A stretch of DNA of 64,000 nucleotides, from NCBI RefSeq assembly GCF_049994905.1, contig NZ_CP188258.1, positions 1,736,001-1,800,000 on the forward strand, read 5' to 3'. This document shows positions 16,907 to 25,852 of the stretch, in pieces (position 1 is the first letter of the stretch; every line of letters starts with the position of its first letter). Under the pieces are notes generated by a model. That model did no database searches. It saw only the letters and a list, made by a program, of their open reading frames with translations, and was not told the origin of the DNA. Origin of the DNA: Diaminobutyricibacter sp049994905. GTDB taxonomy: Bacteria > Actinomycetota > Actinomycetes > Actinomycetales > Microbacteriaceae. Made by a program: the position numbers and the translations under genes.

Positions 16907-18352
16907 TCAGATGGTGATCCAGCCGAGTGCCAAAGCAACGATTCCGGTGACGGCTCCGAGGATCGCGATGGCGACGATGATGACTTCGCGCCCCGTGAAG
17001 ACTCTCCGTCCCTGTTCGCGGCGCGCCATGATGAACAGAACCGTCGCTGGCGCGTAAATGATGAAAGACAGCAGCACGAAGGTCAGACCTGCCGCGAAGA
17101 TCAAGTAGGCGGTGTATACCGTCGCCAGGATGCCGATCGTCGTGTCGCGGCCCCACCCGCGCGGCGTCTCCCGGTAGGTATTCTTCGTGATCACGAGTTT
17201 CAGCGCGTAACAGGCGACCAGGAAGAACGGGATGAGGGTCAACGCGCTGGTGAGGTCGAGAGCCAGGTTGAACGCGTCGTGGGAGAAGTAGGTGATGATC
17301 AGGATGACTTGGACGAAGATCGCCGTCATCAGCAGCGCAGGCACCGGGACGTCGGCCTTGTTGGCGCGGGACAGGAAGCGTGGCATGTCGTCGTCTTTCG
17401 CGGCGACGAACAGGACCTCGGCCGCCATCAGTGACCAGGCCAGGTACGCACCGAGCACGGACACGATGAGCCCTATGCTGACGAACCAGGCACCCCAGGG
17501 TCCGACTGCGGCATTGAGCACCCCACCCATCGACGGTTGCCTCAGCTTCGCGATCTCACCCATCGGCAGTATCCCGTAGGAGACGATGGTGACCGAGGCG
17601 AAAATAGCGAACACGCTGAGAAAGCCAAGGATGGTCGCTCGGCCGACGTCAGCGCGCCGCTTGGCGTGCCGTGAGTAGACGCTCGCCCCCTCGACTCCGA
17701 GGAACACGAACACAGTGACCAGCATCGTCCCCGTCACCTGGTCGAAGAGCGAGCCTGCATAGTCGGCGCCGCCCCAGTTCTCGGCGAACACTTGCGGCTT
17801 CAACGCGAACAAGCAGAGCAGGATGAACACTATGATCGGGACGATCTTCGCGACTGTGACGATCCGGTTGATCACCGCGGCTTCTTTGATGCCCCGCCGG
17901 ATCAGCAAGAAGAAGCCCCACAAGCCGAGCGAGGAGATTCCGATTGCGAGGATGCTGTCACCTTCACCAAGTGCGGGAACGACAGCACCGATGGTGGACA
18001 TGATGAAAACCCAGTAGAAGACCAGTCCCATCGCGGCACTCGCCCAGTAGCCGATCGCGGAATAGAACCCGAGGAACTGGCCGAACCCAGCTTTCGCGTA
18101 CGCGTAGACGCCTGCGTCGAGCTCTGGCTTGCGGTTGGCAAGTGTTTGGAACACGAACGCGAGCATGAGCATCCCGACGCCAGCGATCGACCAGGCAATC
18201 AACGACCCCGCGACTCCGGTCTCCTGCGCGAACCGCCGCGGAAGGGTGAAGACGCCCGCCCCGACCATCGAACCGACGACCATGCCGGTCATCGTCAACA
18301 TCGACAGCTTCACTGTCGGAGCTTGTTGGGGTGGTGCCTGCGTTGCGGTCAT
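16907..18352 (-). CDS. arcD: APC-family arginine/ornithine (or citrulline) antiporter
   Basis: 481 aa with about 12-13 membrane helices. The start of helix 1 has the APC motif GSMVGAGVFTLPRRFAQ. It is close in form to ArcD/ArgT-type basic amino acid antiporters (LTMTGMVVGSMVGAGVF; RRGIKEAAVINRIVTVAKIVP). It would import arginine for arcA and export ornithine or citrulline. The ATG has GGAGGGCAGG upstream. It is 20 bp from arcA in one operon. Which product is exchanged cannot be told from sequence. Confidence 0.88.
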   Translation of the reverse strand: MTATQAPPQQAPTVKLSMLTMTGMVVGSMVGAGVFTLPRRFAQETGVAGSLIAWSIAGVGMLMLAFVFQTLANRKPELDAGVYAYAKAGFGQFLGFYSAIGYWASAAMGLVFYWVFIMSTIGAVVPALGEGDSILAIGISSLGLWGFFLLIRRGIKEAAVINRIVTVAKIVPIIVFILLCLFALKPQVFAENWGGADYAGSLFDQVTGTMLVTVFVFLGVEGASVYSRHAKRRADVGRATILGFLSVFAIFASVTIVSYGILPMGEIAKLRQPSMGGVLNAAVGPWGAWFVSIGLIVSVLGAYLAWSLMAAEVLFVAAKDDDMPRFLSRANKADVPVPALLMTAIFVQVILIITYFSHDAFNLALDLTSALTLIPFFLVACYALKLVITKNTYRETPRGWGRDTTIGILATVYTAYLIFAAGLTFVLLSFIIYAPATVLFIMARREQGRRVFTGREVIIVAIAILGAVTGIVALALGWITI

Positions 18353-18523
18353 CCTGCCCTCCTCGAGTCTGTGCTTCAGACGATGAGATGCTGGTGCAGC
18401 ACGAAGGGCAAGCGACGCGTGTCAGCTGCTGCCCGATGCGCTTAGCTAACTCCCCCTCGGAGCTCTCGGTCAAGCACATTGCTCACTGTGGCCGCTCGCA
18501 CACAACATGAGACCTTGTCAGTA

Positions 18524-18552
18524 TTGTCACCGGGTGCTGTGGGGCGTAGGCT
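18524..18552 (+). promoter_or_regulatory. Leaderless-type promoter of SGNH hydrolase gene
   Basis: TTGTCA (18524-18529), a 17-bp spacer and TAGGCT (18547-18552) match a sigma-A promoter. The start ATG is at 18559, exactly 7 nt after the -10, and no Shine-Dalgarno sequence is present, so the mRNA probably begins at the start codon. Confidence 0.65.
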
Positions 18553-18558
18553 CCGCCC

Positions 18559-19320
18559 ATGCGCATCAGCAGAGGTCGCTCACGTTTGGTCACGGTTGCT
18601 CTCACCGCCCTCGCTGCGGTGGGGCTCACGATAGGGACGGCGGCGCCGGCGTCCGCCAGCACCTGGCACGAGCTGCGATACGTCGCCCTCGGCGACTCCT
18701 ACGCCGCGGGGCAGGCCACCGACTGCACGCACACCGCCTCCAGCTACCCCCTCCTGCTTGACCGGCTGCCGAGCATCAAGCTGGTCAGTGACGTCAGTTG
18801 CGCCGGAGCGACGACGACCACCGTCACCACCAGTCAAATCGGCGCGTTGAACGTGAGCATCAACCTCGTCACTGTCACCGCGGGCGCCAACGACCTGGAC
18901 GTCGCCGGACTCGAGGCCGTCTGCGCCGCCAACCCGGCGTCCCTGCCCTGTGCGGCGGCAATCCAGGCGCGCCAAGCCCAGCTGCCCGCCTTGTTTGCGA
19001 ACCTCGCCGCAATGTATTCCCTCATAGCGACAGCGTCCCCGGAGGCGACGATCCTCGTCACCGGCTACGCGCCACTGGTCTCCACCGGGCCGCTGTACAC
19101 CGCGGAGCAGGCCCTCAACTCGACCATTCAGGGCGCTGTGACCAGTGTCGCTGCGGCAGGCGCTCACATCCGCTACGTCGCTGTGGCCTTCACCGGCCAC
19201 ACGGTGGACAGCCCACATCCGTGGTTCTTTCTCACGGGTCCCAACATCTTCCACCCGACCTGGCAGGGGAACCTGGTATACGCGGCCGCGATCGCCCGTT
19301 CGCTTCTTGCCATCGGCTAG
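18559..19320 (+). CDS. Secreted SGNH/GDSL hydrolase
   Basis: 253 aa. The signal peptide runs to about residue 34 (AAPASAS). The block I nucleophile is Ser47 in LGDSYAAG; the GxND block appears as TAGANDLD, and the catalytic His is in IFHPTWQGN (about His232). It resembles actinobacterial secreted lipases/esterases of the SGNH superfamily, with four or more Cys for disulfides. The substrate is unknown. It is monocistronic. Its stop overlaps the stop of the convergent TetR gene by 3 bp within CTAG. Confidence 0.88.
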   Translation: MRISRGRSRLVTVALTALAAVGLTIGTAAPASASTWHELRYVALGDSYAAGQATDCTHTASSYPLLLDRLPSIKLVSDVSCAGATTTTVTTSQIGALNVSINLVTVTAGANDLDVAGLEAVCAANPASLPCAAAIQARQAQLPALFANLAAMYSLIATASPEATILVTGYAPLVSTGPLYTAEQALNSTIQGAVTSVAAAGAHIRYVAVAFTGHTVDSPHPWFFLTGPNIFHPTWQGNLVYAAAIARSLLAIG

Positions 19321-19886
19321 CTGACTGTCGCCGTCACGACTTTCAGGGCCGAAAGTGCGTCTGTTGTGATCTCGGCGAACGTGCGTGTGTCGGCCTCGTC
19401 GATCCATTGGGCGAAGCCGACGTGGAACACGGTGATTCCGGACTGCGCAGCAAGACTGGCGGATGGCTCGGTCACCCCGCGCTCTCGCAGCGCCTGCGAG
19501 ACGGCATCGGACATCCGCGCGAGCTTGATCAGTTCGCGTTCCTGGAGAGCCGGATTCGCCCGAATCACCTGGGCGCGTTTACGCGCCCAGTCGCGGCGCG
19601 GTTCGAAGTCGACAGCGACCGCCTGCAGGGCGACGGCGACTGCGTCGAGCGGTGACGCGTCAGCCGGGGCACTGGACACCGCCGAGACGAAGAGGTCGAG
19701 CAGGTCGTCCTGACCGAGGAAGAGCACCTCGCGCTTGTCGGTGAAGTGGCGGAAGAAGGTGCGCTCGGTGAGGCCGGCGCGTACTGCGATGTCCGCGACG
19801 GTGGTCTGCTCGAAGCCGCGCTCGAGGAAGAGGTCCATTGCGGCGAGCACGAGCCTGCCGCGGGCGTCGGGCTGCCATCTGCTCAT
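19317..19886 (-). CDS. TetR-family transcriptional regulator
   Basis: 189 aa from ATG 19886 (a GTG at 19892 is possible). The N-terminal HTH is typical (FEQTTVADIAVRAGLTERTF followed by FRHFTDK). The C-terminal ligand domain resembles TetR_C-type dimerisation folds. It is divergent from an epimerase gene, and two matching 17-bp palindromic sites lie between them (19904-19951), so it very likely represses that gene and itself. Confidence 0.88.
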   Translation of the reverse strand: MSRWQPDARGRLVLAAMDLFLERGFEQTTVADIAVRAGLTERTFFRHFTDKREVLFLGQDDLLDLFVSAVSSAPADASPLDAVAVALQAVAVDFEPRRDWARKRAQVIRANPALQERELIKLARMSDAVSQALRERGVTEPSASLAAQSGITVFHVGFAQWIDEADTRTFAEITTDALSALKVVTATVS

Positions 19887-19903
19887 GCCCACGATGTTAC
19901 ATG

Positions 19904-19951
19904 ATGACAGTGGCTGACATTAGGTGTAGCGTTGATGACAGCAACTGACAT
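19904..19951 (+). promoter_or_regulatory. Two TetR operators over a promoter
   Basis: Two copies of ATGACAG-N3-CTGACAT, at 19904-19920 and 19935-19951, centre to centre 31 bp (three helical turns). Each is an imperfect inverted repeat (ATGaCAG/CTGaCAT). A promoter for the epimerase gene, ATGACA (19904-19909), 17 bp, TAGCGT (19927-19932), overlaps the first site and lies just before the second. This is a textbook repressor layout. Confidence 0.75.
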
Positions 19952-19972
19952 CACTCACTCACGGAGGTCTTC

Positions 19973-20860
19973 ATGCGTATTTTCGTCACCGGCGCGTCCG
20001 GCTGGATCGGTTCGGCCGTCACCGCAGAACTCATCGCAAGGGGGCATGAGGTCGTCGGCCTGGCCAGATCGGATGCGTCTGCCGACAAGGTGGCCGCTGC
20101 CGGCGCGACAGTGCAGCGCGGCGACATCACCGACCTCGACAGCCTGCGCGCGGGAGCGGACGGTGTCGACGGCATCATCCACACCGCCTTCATCCACGAC
20201 TTCACCGCAATGGCCAACTCGGTCGCCGTCGACTACGCGGCTGTCGAGTTCTTCGGTGACCTGCTCGCAGGCAGCGGGCGCCCGCTCGTGATCGCCTCGG
20301 GCATTCTCGGCGCGGTTTCGGTCGAAACCGACCGGCCGGACCCGGCGACCGCTCCGTCGCCACGGATCCGCACCGAACACACGCTGCTCGGGTTCGCCGA
20401 CCGCGGCATCCGCTCATCGGCGGTACGGCTGCCCCCGACGGTGCATGGTGACGGCGATCACGGCTTCATGGCCGCCCTGATCGGCATTGACAGGCAGAAG
20501 CGGAGCTCCGGTTATGTCGGCGATGGCACCAACCGCTGGCCCGCGGTCCACCGCCTCGATGCGGCACACCTGTTCTGCCTTGCACTCGAGAACGCGCCAG
20601 CCGGCTCGGCCCTGCACGCGGTCGACGACGAAGGTGTGCCCCTGCGTGAGATCGCGGCGGTCATCGGGCGACACCTCGACGTGCCGGTGGTGGGGGTGCC
20701 TGCAGACGAAGCAGCAGAGCACTTCGGCTGGCTCGGTCCGCTGCTTGCGATCGACAGCCCCGCCTCCAGTGCGATCACTCGTGAGCTCCTGGGCTGGGAG
20801 CCGACACACCCGAACCTGATCGACGACCTCGAGGAAGGGCACTACTTCCGCGCGAAGTAG
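19973..20860 (+). CDS. NAD-dependent epimerase/dehydratase (atypical SDR)
   Basis: 295 aa. The Rossmann glycine motif TGASGWIGSAV is at the N-terminus, with a following LARSDASADKV. It looks like the SDR_a5-type oxidoreductases often controlled by an adjacent TetR regulator. GGAGG lies 7 bp before the ATG. The substrate is unknown; quinone or small xenobiotic reduction is a guess from the regulator context only. Confidence 0.85.
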   Translation: MRIFVTGASGWIGSAVTAELIARGHEVVGLARSDASADKVAAAGATVQRGDITDLDSLRAGADGVDGIIHTAFIHDFTAMANSVAVDYAAVEFFGDLLAGSGRPLVIASGILGAVSVETDRPDPATAPSPRIRTEHTLLGFADRGIRSSAVRLPPTVHGDGDHGFMAALIGIDRQKRSSGYVGDGTNRWPAVHRLDAAHLFCLALENAPAGSALHAVDDEGVPLREIAAVIGRHLDVPVVGVPADEAAEHFGWLGPLLAIDSPASSAITRELLGWEPTHPNLIDDLEEGHYFRAK

Positions 20861-20866
20861 TCGCGA

Positions 20867-22063
20867 TTAAACCGCCACTTCTGGAATCGGCTCCTTGGGG
20901 AGTTTGCGCACTTTCGCGCGGCGACGGCGTCGCTCCGGGATCATCGACCGCATCTCCTCGAGCTTTCCGAAGCAGAGCAGCCGGTCGCCGGACTCCAGTT
21001 CGACGCCACCCCGCGGGTTCGGAATGACGGTGGCGCCGCGGTGCAGGGTCAGCACGGTGATATCGCGGTCGCCGAGCCCGGAATCACGGATCGTCTTGCC
21101 CACGAGGTCGGCGTTGCCGTGCACGAGCAGCTCGGCGACGCCGTAACCCGTCGAGACGCTCAGCCGCTGGCGCACATCGATCTCGGGGAACGCGACCTGG
21201 TTGGCGATGAAGTCGATGACCGCGCCGGCCACGTCGAGGCTGGTCGCCCGTTCGATGCCTTCGAGGCCCGGCGACGAGTTCACCTCCATGACCAGCGGAC
21301 CGTCATTGCCTTCGAGCATGTCGACGCCCGCGACGCGCAGGCCCATGATCTGCGCGGAACGCACTGCAGCCTGCTCGTACGCGGGCGTCAGCTCGACCAG
21401 CTCCACGGTGCCGCCACGGTGGACATTGGAGCGGAACTCGTCACCGCTCGCCACGCGCCGCATCGCGGCGACGACCCGGTCGCCTACGACGAGGGCGCGG
21501 ATGTCTCTCCCGCGGCTCTCCGAGATGAAGCTCTGGATCAGCACGTTCTGCTTCGTCGAATGCAGGGTCTCGATGATCGCCTCCGCGATCTTCACCTCGG
21601 GCGCGAGGATGACGCCGATGCCCTGGGTTCCCTCGAGGAGCTTGATGACGACCGGGGCGCCGCCGACGCGCTCGATGGCGAGGCGCACATCCGCGCGGCT
21701 GTGTACGAAGGCGGTTGCGGGCATCCCGATGTTGTGCCGGGAGAGGATCTGGGTCGCCCGCAGCTTGTCGCGGGAATTGGTGATGCCGTTGGCCGTGTTC
21801 GGGGTGTAGACATCCATCTGCTCGAACTGGCGTACAACAGCCGTGCCGAAGTAGGTGATCGAGTTGCCGATGCGGGGGAGGACCGCGTCATAATCCGAAA
21901 GCAGGCGCCCCCGGTACTGGAGGTCGGGTTCGTTGCCGGAAAGGTCGATCGCGAACCGCAGGGTGTCGAGCACTTTCACCTGGTGGCCGCGTTGCTGTGC
22001 GGCAGCGCGCAGTCTCTGGGTGGAATACGCCTGAGGGGCGCGCGAGAGGATCGCCAGTTTCAT
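20867..22063 (-). CDS. RimK-type ATP-grasp ligase fused to a C-terminal RCK (TrkA-C) domain
   Basis: 398 aa from ATG 22063 (upstream in-frame codons to 22186 are not conserved). Residues about 1-290 match RimK/glutamate ligases: KLAILSRAPQAYSTQRL at the start, then KLLEGTQGIGVILA, and the Mg-binding EVNSSPGLEGIE. RimK adds Glu residues to ribosomal protein S6 in E. coli. Residues about 305-385 look like a TrkA-C/RCK_C domain (AELLVHGNADLVGKTIRDSG; GDRLLCFGKLEEM), normally a ligand-binding module of K+ channels. A divergent RimB-like protease lies 25 bp away. Confidence 0.85.
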   Translation of the reverse strand: MKLAILSRAPQAYSTQRLRAAAQQRGHQVKVLDTLRFAIDLSGNEPDLQYRGRLLSDYDAVLPRIGNSITYFGTAVVRQFEQMDVYTPNTANGITNSRDKLRATQILSRHNIGMPATAFVHSRADVRLAIERVGGAPVVIKLLEGTQGIGVILAPEVKIAEAIIETLHSTKQNVLIQSFISESRGRDIRALVVGDRVVAAMRRVASGDEFRSNVHRGGTVELVELTPAYEQAAVRSAQIMGLRVAGVDMLEGNDGPLVMEVNSSPGLEGIERATSLDVAGAVIDFIANQVAFPEIDVRQRLSVSTGYGVAELLVHGNADLVGKTIRDSGLGDRDITVLTLHRGATVIPNPRGGVELESGDRLLCFGKLEEMRSMIPERRRRRAKVRKLPKEPIPEVAV

Positions 22064-22088
22064 CGTGTGCCCCTGCAAAGATGGTGGT

Positions 22089-22568
22089 GTGCAAACAGAC
22101 TTCCATTCAAGCACCATCGCAGGCTGGCGCGAATGGGTGAGCCTTCCCGGCATCGATGTGCCCTGGATCAAGGCGAAACTCGACACCGGCGCACGCAGTT
22201 CGGCCCTGCACGCGTTCGACGTCGAAGAACTTCCCGGTGAGGGCGGCGACCGGGTGCGTTTTCATGTGCGGCCGTGGCAGAAGTCGGAGCGCGACTCCGT
22301 CGAGGTCGAGTGCCCGGTGCACGATCGACGGCTGGTGCGGAGTTCCTCCGGTCACAGTGAGGAACGCATCGTCGTGCTGCTCGAGGTCGAACTGTTCGGG
22401 CGCAGCGTGCTGGCAGAGACGACGCTGAGCAATCGCGACCAGATGGGTTTTCGTATGCTCATCGGCCGGGAAGCGCTGCGGCAGGGGTTCATCGTCGATC
22501 CCGGTGAATCGTTCCTTGGTGGACGCGCCCCTCGGCTCATCCGCCGCCGCAATCGCGGTCGGGAGTAG
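22089..22568 (+). CDS. RimB-like retropepsin-type protease (annotated ATP-dependent zinc protease)
   Basis: 159 aa from GTG 22089; a GTG at 22065 would give 8 more residues. It belongs to the PF05618 family, with the aspartic protease-like motif AKLDTGARSSALHAFDVEE and a second LIGREALRQGF segment. Family members pair with RimK-type ligases; in Pseudomonas, RimB trims poly-glutamate added by RimK. Here it is divergent from the RimK-RCK fusion, which supports a shared tail-adding and trimming system. The exact start is uncertain because the ribosome-binding site is weak. Confidence 0.82.
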   Translation: MQTDFHSSTIAGWREWVSLPGIDVPWIKAKLDTGARSSALHAFDVEELPGEGGDRVRFHVRPWQKSERDSVEVECPVHDRRLVRSSSGHSEERIVVLLEVELFGRSVLAETTLSNRDQMGFRMLIGREALRQGFIVDPGESFLGGRAPRLIRRRNRGRE

Positions 22569-22607
22569 CCGGGCGCAGCCGAGACCGTCTGCTGAAGCGC
22601 GGCTCGT

Positions 22608-23585
22608 TCAGCGTAGCTGGAGAAGGATCTTGCCGATATGCGTCGACGACTCCATGCGGATGTGCGCCTCGGCCACATCGTCGAGCGGCCACACGGAGTC
22701 GATCACCGGGCGCACACGGCCCGACTCGATGAGCGGCCAGACGTGGTCGCGTACCTCGGCGACGATCGCCACCTTCTCGGCCAGCGGCCGGGAACGCAAG
22801 GTAGTCGCCCAGATGAGACCGCGTTTCATCATCAGGTGATTGATGTCGAACGTTGATGGGCCACGCCTGCTGGCGATCTCCATGATGCGCCCCTCGCGGG
22901 CGAGCGCGCGGATGTTGCGTTCGAGATAGTCGCCACCCACGATGTCGAGGACGACATCCGCTCCCCGTCCGTCGGTCGCGTCGGCGACCACCTCCACGAA
23001 ATCCTGCTTCGTGTAGTCGATGGCGACCTCGGCTCCGAGACGGCGACAGAACGCGACTTTCTCGGGGGAGCCCGCAGTCGTGATCACGCGCGCTCCGGTG
23101 GCGGCTCCCAGCTGGATTGCCATCGTGCCGATGCCGCTCGACCCGCCGTGCACGAGCAGGGTCTCGCCGGGCAGGAGTTTCGCGTGTCCGAACACGTTCG
23201 ACCAGACGGTCGCGGCGACTTCGGGGAGGCCCGCTGCCTCGACGAGGTCGACACCGACCGGCACAGGGAGCACGAGCCCGGCGTCGACGGCCACGAATTC
23301 TGCGTATCCTCCGCCTGCTAGCAGGGCACAGACCCGATCGCCGACCGACCATTCGGACACGCCGGAGCCGACAGCGCTGATCTCGCCGGAAACCTCTAGT
23401 CCCAGCCACTCCGGCGCCCCGGGCGGCGGGTTGTAGTGACCGCGCCGCTGGGAGAGGTCGGCGCCGTTCACCCCGGCTGCCGTGACCCGGATGAGGACTT
23501 CGCGGTCGCCGGGCACCGGATCCGGTACGTCGGCGACGACGAGCGCCTCCGGGCCGCCGGGGGTGGGAACCGTTACCGCGCGCAT
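22608..23585 (-). CDS. NAD(P)H:quinone oxidoreductase (zinc-free MDR family)
   Basis: 325 aa from ATG 23585 with GGAGG upstream. It is a medium-chain reductase of the PIG3/QorA type: MRAVTVPTPGGPEALVV, GVNGADLSQRRGHYNPPPG and the nucleotide motif HGGSSGIGTMAIQLG. The structural-zinc Cys cluster is absent. It probably reduces quinones with NADPH. It lies 39 bp from the convergent protease gene and 25 bp downstream of the ABC permease gene on the same strand, perhaps part of that transcript. Confidence 0.9.
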   Translation of the reverse strand: MRAVTVPTPGGPEALVVADVPDPVPGDREVLIRVTAAGVNGADLSQRRGHYNPPPGAPEWLGLEVSGEISAVGSGVSEWSVGDRVCALLAGGGYAEFVAVDAGLVLPVPVGVDLVEAAGLPEVAATVWSNVFGHAKLLPGETLLVHGGSSGIGTMAIQLGAATGARVITTAGSPEKVAFCRRLGAEVAIDYTKQDFVEVVADATDGRGADVVLDIVGGDYLERNIRALAREGRIMEIASRRGPSTFDINHLMMKRGLIWATTLRSRPLAEKVAIVAEVRDHVWPLIESGRVRPVIDSVWPLDDVAEAHIRMESSTHIGKILLQLR

Positions 23586-23610
23586 GCTGCGACCTCCGTC
23601 TGCCCGGCAC

Positions 23611-24864
23611 TCATCGGCTGGGCTCGGCTGTGCGGGCCTCCGTGGCCGGCCGGCGGGAGAGCACATCGCGGATCGACACCTTGCGGGTGTACTCGATCGA
23701 CCCGTAGCGGAAAAGCCGGACCGCGAGACGGAGAACGATCGCCGACAGCACGAAGAGCTCGACGATCACGAAGATCGCCTGCCAGAGCGGCAGGGTGCCG
23801 AACGCATTGCGCAAAAGGGCCGTGACCGGCGCCGAATACGGGAAGAACGTGAAGACCTGGACGATGAACGCGTTCGGATCGCTCACGACCAGGGTGACCG
23901 TGTAGAACGGGATGAAGATCAGGATCATCAGTGCGCCGAAGATCGGTCCGGCATCCTTCGCGGTCGGCATCACGGCGCCGAGCGCCACCAGCGTCCCGGT
24001 GAACAGCGAGAATCCGCCGAGCAGGATCAGCACCCCGATGATCATCGTCTGCGGGTTGAACGTGAACTGCGAGAGATTCAATTCGGGGATGTTCAACTGC
24101 TGGCGGAAGAACAGGTACGCCAGCACCGTCGGGATCGCGAACACGAGCATCTGCACCAGGCCGACCATGAACAGCGACACGATCTTTCCGATGATCAGGC
24201 TTGTCGGGTTGATCGTCGTCAGGATCATCTCGGTGACACGGTTCTCCTTCTCTTCGAGAGTGGAGTTCAGCATCTGGTTGCCGAGCAGGAGGATCACGAT
24301 ATAGAAGATCACGAGGAAGAACAGGGCGGGGACCACAGCATTGAACCCGCCGGAGACCTCGCCGTCTTTGAAGGTCACCGTATTCGTGTTCACCGATCCC
24401 TGCAGGATCGCCGTCGTCTGGGGCGAATCGATTTTCTGTTCGACGCTCGACTGAAGGATCGATTCGGCCACAGAAGAGTACTTGCCGTTCGCGAACAGTC
24501 CGTTGTCTTGCCCGAACACCTGGATGGTCTGTTTCGCCGGGTCGGCAGGATATGCGAAGTAGGCGTCGACGTCGCCTGCCTTCACCGCCGCGACGCCCGC
24601 CTCCTGGCTGGACGCTCTGGTGCCGCCCAGGCTCGCGACGATTTCGGGACTGACCAGGCCGGATTCATCCGTGTACTGGAACGAGAAGTGGGCGTTCTTC
24701 TGAGCCTCCGCGGACGATTTCGTGGAGCTGTTCGACACGAAGACCAGGGCGAACACGATGATGAGCAGCACTGGAACGAACAGGGTGGCGACCCAGAAGC
24801 GGCGCTTTGCGATTGTTCGGATGAACTCGAACCGCACGACGGTGCCGAGGTTGCGGCGTGCCAT
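23611..24864 (-). CDS. ABC-2 type permease (NatB-like)
   Basis: 417 aa. One N-terminal helix (about 20-40), a ~150-residue outer domain, then about six helices; the NatB-like LNSTLEEKENRVTEMILTTI loop is characteristic. It would export Na+ or another small substrate with the upstream ATPase; which one is unknown. Its ATG shares one base with the ATPase stop (TGATG). Confidence 0.88.
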   Translation of the reverse strand: MARRNLGTVVRFEFIRTIAKRRFWVATLFVPVLLIIVFALVFVSNSSTKSSAEAQKNAHFSFQYTDESGLVSPEIVASLGGTRASSQEAGVAAVKAGDVDAYFAYPADPAKQTIQVFGQDNGLFANGKYSSVAESILQSSVEQKIDSPQTTAILQGSVNTNTVTFKDGEVSGGFNAVVPALFFLVIFYIVILLLGNQMLNSTLEEKENRVTEMILTTINPTSLIIGKIVSLFMVGLVQMLVFAIPTVLAYLFFRQQLNIPELNLSQFTFNPQTMIIGVLILLGGFSLFTGTLVALGAVMPTAKDAGPIFGALMILIFIPFYTVTLVVSDPNAFIVQVFTFFPYSAPVTALLRNAFGTLPLWQAIFVIVELFVLSAIVLRLAVRLFRYGSIEYTRKVSIRDVLSRRPATEARTAEPSR

Positions 24865-25820
24865 CAGTCGCCCCCTCCCGCATTCTCTGCGCCGTACACT
24901 TCGACGAAGATGTCATCCAGGGACTTGCGGGTCGGGGCGAAGCGGCGCACCGCGATACCGGAATCGACGATCGTACGCAGGATGCCGCTCGGGTCCAGGT
25001 CGTCCGCGACCTCGAGTTCTGCGTGACCGTCTGCATCGGAGATGATGGTGTACGCGGCGGATGGCGGTATCGCCCCGTCGTGATCCACGTGGACGACGGT
25101 TCCGCCGAACTGCTCCTGCACCTGCGCCACTGTCCCGTACGCGCGCGATGTCCCATCCTTCAGAAGGATGACGCGGTCGCAGAGCCGCTCGACCTCCTCC
25201 ATCTGGTGCGTGACCATCATCACCGTCGAGCCCGCCTTCTTCTGGTCGTCGATGATGTCCATCAGGAGGCGTCGGTTGACCGGGTCGAACCCTTTCGTCG
25301 GTTCGTCGAGGATCAGGAGTTCGGGTTCGTTCATGATCGTCACGCCCAATTGCACCTTCTGCTGCTGGCCGCCGGAGAGCTTGTCGAGCCTGACTTTCTC
25401 TTTGTCGCCGATGCCGACCCGTTCGAGGTAGTTCTGGGACCAGCGTCGTGCCTCGTCGCGGCCCAGCCCCTTCAGCTTGCCGAAGTAGACCATCACGTCG
25501 ATCACGGACTCTTTCTTGTACAGCCCGCGCTCCTCGGGAAGGTACCCCAGCCGCTCACCGGTCTCGGGTGTGAACGGCCGTCCGTCGATGTGGAGGACAC
25601 CCGCGGTCGGCTGGTAGATGCCGAGCAGGGCCCGGATCGTCGTCGTCTTGCCCGAACCGTTGCTGCCGAGAAAACCGAACGTCTCACCACGCTGGATGTC
25701 GAAGGAGAGGTCGCGGATGACCGTGGTCTTGCCGAAATCCATTCGGAAGCGTTCGATATGCACGAGCGGCGGGCCTGAAGGTGTGCTCACTGAACCAAAC
25801 CTATCGGCGTCCTGCGACAT
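24864..25820 (-). CDS. ABC transporter ATP-binding protein (NatA-like)
   Basis: 318 aa from ATG 25820; a GTG at 25790 is an alternative. Walker A GSNGSGKTTT, signature LSGGQQQKVQLG, Walker B ELLILDEPTKGFDPVN and the H-loop VTHQM are complete. A C-terminal domain follows the ATPase (about 230-318), as in NatA/DrrA-type exporters. It is the partner of the overlapping NatB-like permease. Confidence 0.92.
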   Translation of the reverse strand: MSQDADRFGSVSTPSGPPLVHIERFRMDFGKTTVIRDLSFDIQRGETFGFLGSNGSGKTTTIRALLGIYQPTAGVLHIDGRPFTPETGERLGYLPEERGLYKKESVIDVMVYFGKLKGLGRDEARRWSQNYLERVGIGDKEKVRLDKLSGGQQQKVQLGVTIMNEPELLILDEPTKGFDPVNRRLLMDIIDDQKKAGSTVMMVTHQMEEVERLCDRVILLKDGTSRAYGTVAQVQEQFGGTVVHVDHDGAIPPSAAYTIISDADGHAELEVADDLDPSGILRTIVDSGIAVRRFAPTRKSLDDIFVEVYGAENAGGGD

Positions 25821-25852
25821 CCGCTCGGTATTCGCCACGACGATGTGTCGTG

